Below, one piece after another: positions 42,807 to 51,543 of a stretch of 64,000 nucleotides of DNA (within the stretch, counting starts at the first letter, position 1; the number at the start of each line of letters is the position of its first letter). This stretch comes from Leptopterna dolabrata (lineage: Eukaryota; Arthropoda; Insecta; Hemiptera; Miridae): positions 55,827,047 to 55,891,046 of the forward strand of contig OX940975.1 of assembly GCA_954871275.1 (NCBI GenBank). Direction: 5' to 3'. Made by a program: the position numbers and the translations under genes. The notes beneath the pieces were generated by a model that was not told where the DNA came from, did no database searches, and saw nothing but the letters and a program-made list of their open reading frames with translations.

Positions 42807-43724
42807 TTAGTCAATGCGACTCCTACTGTGTGAGCGATTACTAGTACCTTGGGATTTGAATTCACCTGGAGACCCAGAACGTTGTTTGTAAAAATTGTTT
42901 GAGTGGTTCTGTGGCTTGCCTTGTGATTGAGAACCCCGACGTGAGTGTTGAGAAGTGCCTGATATGCGATTGGTATCACTAGTATAAGCATTAGAATCAG
43001 AACATGAGTTTTTGGAGAGTTCAGCACTCTCAATACGTGCCACTTCAAGTGCAATGGCTTTTTCTAGAATTTTGTCAAAAGTTGTATAGTCAGACTGTAA
43101 TAACTGTTCTCGTATCCAATTATCACGTAGACCCCGTATGAATTGAGCTCTGAGGAACATATCATTAACAGAAACGACAGTTTTAGCAATTTTACATGCA
43201 TCTGCAGTGCACTCAACCTTGAATTCGCAATCTGTTATATCTCGCTGTAAGGCAGCAACAAACCCGGCAATTGACTGGTTGTCCTTCTGAACAATGTTTA
43301 AAAAATAATGTTGGGACACTATGACACTACGCTTTGGAGTAAGCATGGTACTGAAATTTGAAACCAAGGTGCTATATTCAAGGCCAGTAATTGGTTTTTC
43401 AGGACCCAAATAGTCAGACAGGGCATTGTAATGTGAACTGCCAATAGAGCCACACAAAAGTTGAGCCTTCTTAGTGCAGTCAACGAGATTCTTCATGGAA
43501 CAATAGTTCTCAAAACGCTGTATGTAGCATGAGAATTTTTCATTTTTTGTATCGAAATTTTCAAAAAGACTTACGTTTGTGAGGTTGTTTACCTCGGGCC
43601 GTCCTTCACCCCTACTCTGGATCATTGAAGCAAGAGCCTTGACACTTGTATCGAGTTGACGCGATATTCTCGCCTGTTCAGCAAAAACTTTTGTCATGAA
43701 TTCTTCAAATTGAGCTTGATTCAT
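42807..43724 (-). CDS. Gag (capsid part) of Gypsy E
   Basis: 305 codons. The block FIRGLRDNWIREQLLQ and the preceding helices are typical of retrotransposon capsid. The frame ends in a TAA. The same frame continues six bases later into the zinc knuckles, so the stop cuts capsid from nucleocapsid. It may be a point mutation, or a site of readthrough. Confidence 0.8.
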   Translation of the reverse strand: MNQAQFEEFMTKVFAEQARISRQLDTSVKALASMIQSRGEGRPEVNNLTNVSLFENFDTKNEKFSCYIQRFENYCSMKNLVDCTKKAQLLCGSIGSSHYNALSDYLGPEKPITGLEYSTLVSNFSTMLTPKRSVIVSQHYFLNIVQKDNQSIAGFVAALQRDITDCEFKVECTADACKIAKTVVSVNDMFLRAQFIRGLRDNWIREQLLQSDYTTFDKILEKAIALEVARIESAELSKNSCSDSNAYTSDTNRISGTSQHSRRGSQSQGKPQNHSNNFYKQRSGSPGEFKSQGTSNRSHSRSRID

Positions 43725-43797
43725 TGTGTGATGATAGTTGGACGCGTAGCTTCTTGAAAAATGGGGTTACAGACGATCATAGTCAAGTGGATGGGCG

Positions 43798-43813
43798 GGG
43801 GGGGGGGGGGGGT
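43798..43813 (+). repeat. G-run in the leader of Gypsy E
   Basis: A run of about 15 G in the 5' leader. It is similar in kind to the runs at 22286 and 57574. Confidence 0.6.
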
Positions 43814-43890
43814 TACTATCTTGAAGGTGGTACTTGTTGGTGTAACTTGGAACTTTACACAACCGCGGAACTTTTCAAACTTCACTATTA

Positions 43891-44256
43891 AGCAGGGTTC
43901 ACATCCATCCGGAGCCGTCCGGAAATACGGATAGGGGAAGCTAGTGAAAAGCAGTGGAAGGGATGGAGGGGAATCGCGGAAGTTGGGAAGGCGTTCATAA
44001 CCATCCGGAATTTTGGCTGACAACTCGTTTCCCGCGCTTCCTCCCACAGCTGTTTCGGTTGCCGACGCCATTCTGTATGCGCAGTAGTGAACTGCGCAGA
44101 TGCGGAGCGGAAAATATCTGAAAAATCAGATGCGTACAGTTCGCTTCAAAAGTGCTTCTCCGGAAAGAATATTCCCCCCTCCCCAGCTGATGTCCAACCA
44201 ATCATCTGCTCGTACGCACGTTCCGGATAGCTTTCCGGATGGATGTGAACCCTGCT
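43891..44256. mobile_element. Small Harbinger-like DNA element (TTA duplication)
   Basis: Inverted ends AGCAGGGTTCACATCCATCC continue with GGA. TTA lies on both sides (43888-43890; 44257-44259). It is 366 bases with inner CCGGATAG/CATCCGGA words and no transposase. A three-base TWA duplication is the hallmark of PIF/Harbinger. The ends resemble those of the larger element at 60239-61337 (AGCTAGGTTCACATGGATGC). Confidence 0.75.
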
Positions 44257-44279
44257 TTACGGTTAATACTCGTCGCCAG

Positions 44280-44464
44280 TGTTATGTTTTATAGAAAACT
44301 ATGATAATAAAATAGAATAACGAGGAAAAGGAATGATAAGGCCGGCGTGGTAGCATGAACTGATATAATACTGAATTGATAAGGTTACATGGATGTTAGC
44401 CATAGAGCAAAGGCGTGGATGGATGATAGGCTGAAGCAGGTAACATGGATGAAGGTATACAACA
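44280..44464 (-). repeat. 5' LTR of Gypsy E
   Basis: 185 bases, the partner of 39126-39310. CACAT follows directly. Confidence 0.85.
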
Positions 44465-44621
44465 CACATGCGCAATGGTCCAACAGTGACGAATTATTAT
44501 GGAGCTTTATGTGAGGTAACGAACAGTGAATTACATAGGTACTAGCAGGTTCCAGTTGGTAGGTACGACTACGGTTTCACGAGGAAATGGTTCTAATCCT
44601 TCTAACTTTCTTTCATTTCAG

Positions 44622-44881
44622 CTGCCTGCAAAATTGCCATCCTAATGTTAATCCTCTATCGAAAACCTTACTCCGGGCCGATGATTTTCGATTGTCCACT
44701 GATAATAGAATCACCCCAATTACCTGGTATGCATGGATGCATCGCAGCAGGGATGTTTGGGAAATCGGACGATTTGTTGTTCCGGGATCTTCGGCGAGGT
44801 TTGTTGAAATCGACAGAAGGGCTCTTGTTATTCCCAATCTGGAATCAATCGGAGATATTGTTCTGGTCGTTCGAGCACAAG
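44622..44881 (+). CDS. Host gene exon 6
   Basis: The acceptor is CTTTCTTTCATTTCAG and the donor is GTAGAT. 260 open bases, entering with one base and leaving with one. It encodes about 86 residues: CLQNCHPNVNPLSKTLL, then ITWYAWMHR and SIGDIVLVVRAQ. A Cys-x2-Asn-Cys...Asn-Pro opening followed by a Tyr-x-Trp strand is the pattern of REJ modules. This exon is the main reason for the polycystin/REJ suggestion. Gypsy E ends 157 bases upstream. Confidence 0.65.
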
Positions 44882-45017
44882 GTAGATGATAATATAGTTT
44901 TGAAAAGTGGTCAGCTTGAATACTCGTGTTGGTTTTTGAAGAGCAATAACTTATAGTATCTAAATGTTGCAAGATAGTGGAAACTTCCTACGACAGACAT
45001 CTACAATTTTGTTTCAG

Positions 45018-45215
45018 AAGGCCATCGCTTTTGCGAGATTGATCTGAAGATACAAACTCCTAGCATGCCACTTCAAACTATGTTATTTCCCAGTAATTAC
45101 CGTCAAGATGTTCGAGACTATAGAAGTTCAATACTCATCCTGAATGCAAACACGAATTTAATGAACCAGCAACACACCTTTGAAGCTCGGGAAAAGATTT
45201 CTCTTAGAAAGCCAG
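45018..45215 (+). CDS. Host gene exon 7
   Basis: The acceptor is ACAATTTTGTTTCAG and the donor is GTCAGT. 198 open bases, two in and one out. The intron from exon 6 is only 136 bases. It encodes about 65 residues (HRFCEIDLKIQTPSMPLQ ... FEAREKISLRKP) that continue the beta-rich domain of exon 6 and then turn polar. Confidence 0.65.
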
Positions 45216-45779
45216 GTCAGTATGGCTTTCAATAGAAAATATTGGAAGTAAGTTCAAGGTGTAACATATTGACAGGCGTTTCAGTGGGGGACCAGTGAGA
45301 AAGAGAGTAATATTGTTGATGGGCGACAACCAAAGCGGGCGGTATTCTCGGACATGGCTTGCCGCCAATCCCACATCTTCCTTCTAGGTTACTACTCTCT
45401 TACACGCTGGAAGGTGTAGCAGTGTCCTTGGAGTTGTTGACTGTGTAGTGGTTTCCTGACTCTCTGCACCTACGAGATACGAAACTTTCTTCTGAGACAC
45501 AACATTTCAAACGACCCCAGGGGGTTGGAGCAGCATCCACGTCCCAGTGCTGTACAGCAGGATTGACCAAGTGCACGATATCGAACGCCGAAATTCAGGT
45601 GTTTGTCACAAAAAAATGCCTTCATTAAGAAAAATGCTGTTCTCGCTTGCTCAGCTCTGGATTTTTTCTCAACCTCAGCGTTCCACTTACTACTTACTTG
45701 ATACTTGAAGTTCTGAACATGCAGATGTTTCCTACTTTTAACTGTCCAGCATGCACATTACTGTCTCGTTGATACCACT
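45216..45779. other. Intronic stretch, nothing recognised
   Basis: No element ends or conserved frames were seen. Confidence 0.45.
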
Positions 45780-45970
45780 ATAAACTTGGCTTTGGAGATG
45801 TTAACCTTGAGCCCAGTAGGCATGCTCTCTTCCGCCACAACAAGCTTCTGCAAGCTGCTTTGAGAGTCAGCCATAGGACGGTGTTTTCAGAATAGCTAAT
45901 AGTAGAATAGACACCATTGACCTTGATGCCAAGCTCCACATCAGAGAGGGGAACGAACGCTTGCCCCATT
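45780..45970 (-). pseudogene. RTE-like LINE remnant, part 2 (after the Jockey insertion)
   Basis: Minus-strand frames read DVELGIKVNGVYST, a degenerate YADD-type strand and, in another frame, ADSQSSLQKLVV and GLKVNISKAKF, blocks of RTE-type endonuclease/RT genes. It is frameshifted. The Jockey element is inserted into it at CGCTTGCCCCAT. The upstream part is at 50347-50400. Confidence 0.65.
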
Positions 45971-46140
45971 TTTTTTTTTTTTTTTTTTTTAATAATCGAT
46001 ATATTTGCTATATCAGTAACATAACAACTGAGCTTAGCCCATCAAGTTAGTTTGCTATAATATTATTCAACTGTTTGTAGAGTTTTTAGCCCAGTGGCTG
46101 TAACTCAAGAGAACACTCAATCACTACACTTGTCACATTG

Positions 46141-48816
46141 TCACATCACAAGGTCGAAAGGTTTTGTTCTATCAAGCCGCCGGGTGGCGTTGCTGTTGTC
46201 TAGGAGTCGAAGAACTTCTGGATTCATGTGTTCATGAAGCCGCTGTTCGTATTTAATCGCATGTTGCTTTGCCACTTCGCTGACGGAATCCATCTTGAGG
46301 TCTCGATGGAGGTCATCATTTCTGATGTACCAAGGGGCGTTGACAATACTCCTCAGTACCTTGTTCTGAAAAGTTTGTATAATCTTGCTGTTTGTCTTTT
46401 TAGTACAGCCCCAGAGCTGGATACCATAAGTCCACACAGGTTTTAGGATTTGCTTGTAGATTAGCAATTTGTTGTGTACAGATAGTTCAGAATATCTGCC
46501 TAGCAACCAGTACATTTTTTTGAACTTCATATTTAACTGATCTTTTTTTTTAATCACATGTTCCTTCCATCTTAATTTGGCATCAAGAGTCATCCCTAAG
46601 TACTTTGCTGTATTAGCGTAGGGGATCTGTTGGCCATTCATCATGACTGGTATCGTTGTTATGTTCTTGTTCGTAAAGTTAGTATGAGTAGATTTCAGTT
46701 CATTAAGCTTAAGTCGCCATTTTTTGGTCCAGGCGCTTACATCATCAACAGAATGCTGTAATTTCCTAGTTGCTTCCTCTACTGAGTCACCAACCGCAAG
46801 TATGGCAGTATCATCAGCAAAAGTTGCGATTGTCGTGTGTTCATTGCTAGGTACATCACGTGTATACAGAAGGTATAGTAAGGGCCCAAGCACGCTTCCT
46901 TGAGGGACACCTGCCCTTATTTTTTTGAGACTGGAGTATTCTCCTTCGTGTTTCACTCTGAAATGTCTTTCGGAAAGATATGATTTCAAAATTTGAAAAA
47001 ATGGCTTCGGTAAGTCTCTCTCAAGTTTGTACTCTAACCCTTGATGCCAGACTTTGTCAAAAGCTTGGGAAACATCCAGGAAGACACTTGCACAAACTTG
47101 TTTCTTTTCTAGACAATTCTCTATTACATCAGTTACACGATGCACTTGTTCTATGGTAGAGTGTTTTTCCCTGAATCCAAACTGGTGGTCGGGGATTAGC
47201 TCTTTTTCTTGAACGATTGGTTTCAATCTTTGTATCAGTAATCTCTCAAAGAGCTTAGATATTACTGGTAGTAATGATATAGGTCGGTAGGACTCTTTAT
47301 TCTTGGATTCTTTCCCAGGTTTCAGTATCATGATAACCTCTGCCACTTTCCAGCAGCGGGGTACATATTTCAGTCTCAATGCCGCGTTTATCAGATACAA
47401 TAGCATTCGCATGCCTTCCTCTGGTAGTTGCTTAATTGCCTTTCCTGTAATGAGATCATATCCAGGAGCTTTGTTCGTTTTGAGATTGCGAATTTGATTT
47501 TTCAGTTCACTGAGCGTTACTGGTTGCATGAAGTGTATATCCGTGGAGGAGGATACCATGGGTAAGCCTCCTTCATCACTGTTCCTGGGGAGTGGCACAA
47601 ATGTGTTTTCGAGGTGTTCAGCAAAAATCTCTGCCTTTTCAGTAGGACTTTTTGCCCATTCCCCATCATCTTTTTTAATGGGAGGTACATGTTCCTTCGG
47701 CTGCTTGAGTGATTTGGTAATTTTCCAAAGGGAATATTCCGTATCTTTTTCCGGATTTAAACTATGAATTAGTCTTAAGTGCGTTTCTTGCTTCATTTCT
47801 GCAGATAAATTATCCAGGTGGTTCTTCAATCTATTCAATTTTGTTTTATCGCATGGGGCTCTGGTATGTTGCCATATTCGTCTAGCTTTCCTCTTTTCCC
47901 TAATCACTTCACGGATTTCACGGGGATAAGATACATTATTAGCTGCATATGTAGTCTCTGGTGGAGTACTAACCCAAGCTGCTCGTTGAATACATTTAAA
48001 GAAGTTCTCAGCTTCATCTTCTAATTGCTCTGTAGATTTGAGGGGCACAGACAAATTAATATTAGCAGATATGTGCTCCCTAAATATATCCCAGTTGGTA
48101 CGTTGTGTAACTAGTCTGGGGGGATTTTCTTTAATTATTATCGTGTCACTAATTGTGAGAACTATTGCCGAGTGATCTGACATGAGACTTCCACAGTCTT
48201 CGACGTGAATGAAGTTTTTTGATATTCCTTTTATTACAAAGAAATCAATCAGATCTGGAATTTTTGCTGTATCTGAGGGCCAGTAGGTAGGTTTTCCAGT
48301 GGAGTAGAAATCACTACGTGTTTTTTTCGCGGCAGTGAATAGCTCTCGGCCCTTGGTTGTTGTTAAACGGGAGCCCCAGTACGTATTTTTTGCATTGAAG
48401 TCACCACCAATGACAAAGTTTGATCCCAAGCTTTTAAATAGAGATGCGAAGTCCTCTTCTTTAAGACTGTAGCGCGGTGGGCAATAGATAGCTGCTATAT
48501 TGCATTTTTTGCTATTTACTAAAACTGTTATAGTGGAGACTTGCATACATTCTTCTTGAATACTTTGCTGCACATAGTGACTAATGGCATTCTTGATAAG
48601 GACAGCTGACCCTCCTCGTGGTCTTCTAGATGGGTGGTCAGCACGATAGCACTCATATCCTTTGACTTTAATGTGAGATGACTGTGTGAAGTGTGTTTCC
48701 GATAAAAGACATATATCTATTTTTTCTTGGTTCAGGAAAATATCTAGTTCTGAGACATGCCGCTCAAGTCCATTCGCATTCCATGCTGCTATTCTAAATG
48801 TATTTTGTATCTTCAT
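46141..48816 (-). CDS. Jockey ORF2: endonuclease and reverse transcriptase
   Basis: The product has 891 residues and is unbroken. The APE-type endonuclease occupies residues 1-220: Asn13 in AAWNANG, Glu40 in LLSETH, GGDFNAK at 137-143 and SDHSA at 213-217, all expected catalytic residues. The reverse transcriptase follows: YRPISLLPVISKLFERLL at 510-527, GVPQGSVLGPLLYLLYT at 636-652 and the catalytic FADD at 666-669. The end has the WGCT ... NAPWY region usual in Jockey. The enzyme nicks target DNA and copies its own RNA at the nick. ORF2 starts in a TGA/ATG overlap with ORF1. Confidence 0.92.
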   Translation of the reverse strand: MKIQNTFRIAAWNANGLERHVSELDIFLNQEKIDICLLSETHFTQSSHIKVKGYECYRADHPSRRPRGGSAVLIKNAISHYVQQSIQEECMQVSTITVLVNSKKCNIAAIYCPPRYSLKEEDFASLFKSLGSNFVIGGDFNAKNTYWGSRLTTTKGRELFTAAKKTRSDFYSTGKPTYWPSDTAKIPDLIDFFVIKGISKNFIHVEDCGSLMSDHSAIVLTISDTIIIKENPPRLVTQRTNWDIFREHISANINLSVPLKSTEQLEDEAENFFKCIQRAAWVSTPPETTYAANNVSYPREIREVIREKRKARRIWQHTRAPCDKTKLNRLKNHLDNLSAEMKQETHLRLIHSLNPEKDTEYSLWKITKSLKQPKEHVPPIKKDDGEWAKSPTEKAEIFAEHLENTFVPLPRNSDEGGLPMVSSSTDIHFMQPVTLSELKNQIRNLKTNKAPGYDLITGKAIKQLPEEGMRMLLYLINAALRLKYVPRCWKVAEVIMILKPGKESKNKESYRPISLLPVISKLFERLLIQRLKPIVQEKELIPDHQFGFREKHSTIEQVHRVTDVIENCLEKKQVCASVFLDVSQAFDKVWHQGLEYKLERDLPKPFFQILKSYLSERHFRVKHEGEYSSLKKIRAGVPQGSVLGPLLYLLYTRDVPSNEHTTIATFADDTAILAVGDSVEEATRKLQHSVDDVSAWTKKWRLKLNELKSTHTNFTNKNITTIPVMMNGQQIPYANTAKYLGMTLDAKLRWKEHVIKKKDQLNMKFKKMYWLLGRYSELSVHNKLLIYKQILKPVWTYGIQLWGCTKKTNSKIIQTFQNKVLRSIVNAPWYIRNDDLHRDLKMDSVSEVAKQHAIKYEQRLHEHMNPEVLRLLDNSNATRRLDRTKPFDLVM

Positions 48817-50237
48817 GGTTTTTTCAAGGACGGTTTAGGTTTAATACTCTTTTCGAGTGTGGCTACTCTTTCAATTAAGAGTCTGTTGGTATGCTTTTGT
48901 TCATTTAGCATTTCGAACATCAAGGTAAGCATTTTGTCGACAGATGAATTCGTATTATTGCCACTCACAACACTGGCGTACGACATAGTATTACTATTAG
49001 CATGAACTTTGTGTACGATGCTAGTTTGGTTTTTTTGAGTGTTATTAGATGAACTTTTTTTGTCCGAATTTCCAGGATGGGGATTTTTTGCTCGATCTTT
49101 GATTTTTTGTAACTCCTTAGCAACTTCACACCCACGATAGTTGGCTGGATGGGCATCGCCGCAGTTTATGCATTTCGGGTTCACCTGTTGAGGGCATGAC
49201 GTGGTATCGTGCTTACCTGCACATTTAACACACCTAGTTTCTTTTTGACAATAGGTTTTTGTATGATTGAATCCTTGGCAGTTTTTACACTGCGGGATGA
49301 GATTCGTCGTTTTTCGCAGAGGTTCAATCTTGACCCTCATGTCCATGATCGTTTCAATATCATAAATTCTATTGATATCCTCGGTGTTGTCAAAGTTGAG
49401 GATGAAAAGAGGAAGGCTCCTCTTTACCAGCACCGATTCTCCCTTATCATCAACTTCTCTAGTTTTCTTTATAAGGTTCACTGCATCAGTTATTTTGTAA
49501 CCTTTTCCCTTGAGGTCACTCACTATATCATCAGCCTCGCACGAGTGGTGCAACCCTCTTGCAACCACTTTAACGGGTCGCGTGTTTTTATCCTCATATG
49601 TGTACCATTGGAAGTTCTTATCTTTCAGCCCAGTGGTTAGTTCCCGGTATGAACCGCTGTCTGGCGCGAAAATTTTCCAAACATTATTTGATAATGCCTT
49701 GACACTACATTGCTTTGAAGTTATTGTTTTAATCAATTGATGGATCACACTGTATTCCGCTACTCCAGTGACTGTAATCGGAGGCGGGCGTTCTTCCTTT
49801 TTAGTTTTATTACTCTGTGTAGTTTTGGATCCAGCCTTGTTTGTATCTGGCCTGCTAGAAGGACCAGCTACTTCCGGGGAAGAGGTGGCTTTACGCTTTT
49901 TGCGGCTTCTTTTCAGAATCCAATCGGTTTCCCTTGCAAGTTCTTCATCATCTGTATTATATTGAATAGGAACTTGTTGGTGAGTCTCCTTGTTATTAAG
50001 TTCATTTTTTTTCTTTATGTCTTCCAATTCCTTGGTGACAGATTTCATTCTAATTTGTGTATGGTTTACATACTCACACAAGCGTAGAATGCAATCGTAT
50101 AATTCGTTGAACGATGAATTGACTTTGTCGTCTTGTTGTCGGTAGGTTTGGGTTCCCGTTCTGTGTTGCGCAAGCCATAGTTTGGTTTGAACGTAATACG
50201 AATCCCAATCCGCGGGCTCCTCCGTCCCGTCGTTCAT
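48813..50237 (-). CDS. Jockey ORF1: zinc-knuckle RNA-binding protein
   Basis: The open frame extends up to an ATG at 50354, but 50335-50354 is flanking target DNA, so the element's own start is the in-frame ATG at 50237, giving 474 residues. The N-terminal half is polar with a KKRK cluster. The middle has a folded domain, and three zinc knuckles follow near the end (CKNCQGFNHTKTYC, CVKCAGKHDTTSC, CINCGDAHPANYRGC). Such proteins coat the element RNA. The last codons overlap ORF2 as ATGA, so ORF2 is probably translated by reinitiation. Confidence 0.88.
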   Translation of the reverse strand: MNDGTEEPADWDSYYVQTKLWLAQHRTGTQTYRQQDDKVNSSFNELYDCILRLCEYVNHTQIRMKSVTKELEDIKKKNELNNKETHQQVPIQYNTDDEELARETDWILKRSRKKRKATSSPEVAGPSSRPDTNKAGSKTTQSNKTKKEERPPPITVTGVAEYSVIHQLIKTITSKQCSVKALSNNVWKIFAPDSGSYRELTTGLKDKNFQWYTYEDKNTRPVKVVARGLHHSCEADDIVSDLKGKGYKITDAVNLIKKTREVDDKGESVLVKRSLPLFILNFDNTEDINRIYDIETIMDMRVKIEPLRKTTNLIPQCKNCQGFNHTKTYCQKETRCVKCAGKHDTTSCPQQVNPKCINCGDAHPANYRGCEVAKELQKIKDRAKNPHPGNSDKKSSSNNTQKNQTSIVHKVHANSNTMSYASVVSGNNTNSSVDKMLTLMFEMLNEQKHTNRLLIERVATLEKSIKPKPSLKKP

Positions 50238-50346
50238 CGTTGTTTGGTAAACATTCACGGCACACTGTAAACTGTAAACATTCACAAGAGCTCTGTCCGA
50301 TAGATGGTTACCGTTCGGTGGTTCGCGAGAGACTCGCTTGCCCCAT

Positions 50347-50400
50347 GTAAACATTATACAACCCTGCCTAATGCCTCTCTCACATCAAAAGTCTCTGTGA
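50347..50400 (-). pseudogene. RTE-like LINE remnant, part 1
   Basis: The minus strand reads RGIRQGCIMFT, the common RT motif before the LFN block. It continues across the Jockey insertion into 45970-45780. Confidence 0.6.
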
Positions 50401-51150
50401 ACCATCAATAACTCTTGTTTTTTTGCCAACCTCCACAACCTCGTCGGGAACAAAGTTCAGCCTCTACATGCATAAAATTGACAATGTCATCTGACCATTC
50501 TTCAAAACAAGGAAATTCCGTGTATTACTTCGATCTGAGGGCTCCAAAATCATTGTTATTCTCATCAGAATTTCCGAAGCGTAACCCTATTTCTAATTCT
50601 TACCTTGACCTTCTTCTGAATTAATTTTGTTTCTTTGCTTTTGGGAAGACTTGGACAGTTCATATATTTTCTGATGGGAGGGGAGGGTTGAATTGGTGGC
50701 GGGGAGGGGGGGGGGGCTGGTCGGAGGAGGGGAGCTTTTTCAACGGGCGCCTTAGGTGCAGACAACTAGTATACAGATATGTAGGTACGAGTATAGTATC
50801 CCATTAACCCCATTCCTTTTGATGAATCGTAATAGGGGTAAACATCGCGATGGACACCTTCAAATGTGGCGGGTGAAAAATCTGCCCATTTTCATTTCAT
50901 TCTAATGCCAGATCTGTGTTCTGGAACCTCAGAACTTCTTTCTTTAACAGCTCATTTCAATTTTGGCAGAGTCCGGACTCCAATGTAAATTATGCGTGGT
51001 CCTTTGCAGTTTACCTGACATTGACGTCCTGAATCTTGGAGGGCTACCTTTATTGCATTTATTCTTTGTACCTTTATTTTATTTATTCTTTGTTCAAGGA
51101 GGCTTTTTATTATTTCATACACTGATTTTTTTAGAGCTTTATGTTTTTAA
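50401..51150. other. Intronic stretch with a G-run
   Basis: Contains a run of G at 50701-50717 and nothing else recognised. A CAG at 50967-50969 is followed by an open stretch, but no donor or phase supports it as an exon. Confidence 0.45.
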
Positions 51151-51303
51151 CACGTTGACTGCCAGGCACATCCCTCTCAAAACTCTCCCCCAGGCCAAAG
51201 TTGTCAAACCTGATATTTTTCTTCAGAGCTGTTGAAACTATTGTTTTATGATCAAAACTGCTTAGTTTTAGCGATGCAAGTGAAAATAAAGGCAATTTTG
51301 GGT

Positions 51304-51379
51304 GAGACCCACAATGGGTCTCACTGGCCCCAGGGGAGCAAATCGTCCTCTGGGGACATTGAGACCCACTGTGGGTCTC
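51304..51379. repeat. Left pair of subterminal palindromes of the piggyBac
   Basis: GAGACCCACAATGGGTCTC (51304-51322) and GAGACCCACTGTGGGTCTC (51361-51379), about 150-230 bases inside the left end. They are probably transposase-binding sites. Confidence 0.75.
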
Positions 51380-51543
51380 AGCATATTTTTGTCATTTGGG
51401 TTATGAAAAATATGTTTAGAACAACCTGGATTGCAGTAAAACGTAATTTAATATATTATTATACAACTGAATGGGAGTTATTTTTCAAGATAATAATTAT
51501 GAAAAATCAAAATTGTACAAAGAAATATTGACACTTTTCTCCA

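Larger units (their letters stand above)
39126..44464 (-). mobile_element. Mag-like Gypsy retrotransposon E, nearly complete but mutated
   Basis: Two 185-base LTRs (39126-39310 and 44280-44464) start TGTTATG and end AACA. They differ at about three bases. CACAT flanks both sides (39121-39125; 44465-44469). Gag, protease, RT, RNase H and integrase follow in order on the minus strand. Next to the right LTR the minus strand reads CTGGCGACGAG, a likely primer site. Two stop codons and two frameshifts break the coding region. A 366-bp DNA element is inserted in the leader at 43891-44256. Confidence 0.9.
45971..50334 (-). mobile_element. Apparently intact Jockey-type LINE
   Basis: The 3' end is an A-run (T-run on plus, 45971-45991) and the 5' end is at 50334. 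CGCTTGCCCCAT is present on both sides (45959-45970 and 50335-50346), a 12-base target duplication without mismatch. Both ORFs are open and full length. The element interrupts an older RTE-like LINE. The perfect duplication and open frames indicate a recent insertion. It lies in the intron between host exons 7 and 8. Confidence 0.9.

Noticed and set aside
50238..50354. N-terminal extension of Jockey ORF1
   Set aside because: The ATG at 50354 is in the flanking target DNA and target duplication, outside the element.
50970..51060. Possible exon after TTTTGGCAG
   Set aside because: No clear donor; exons 7 and 8 already agree in phase without it.
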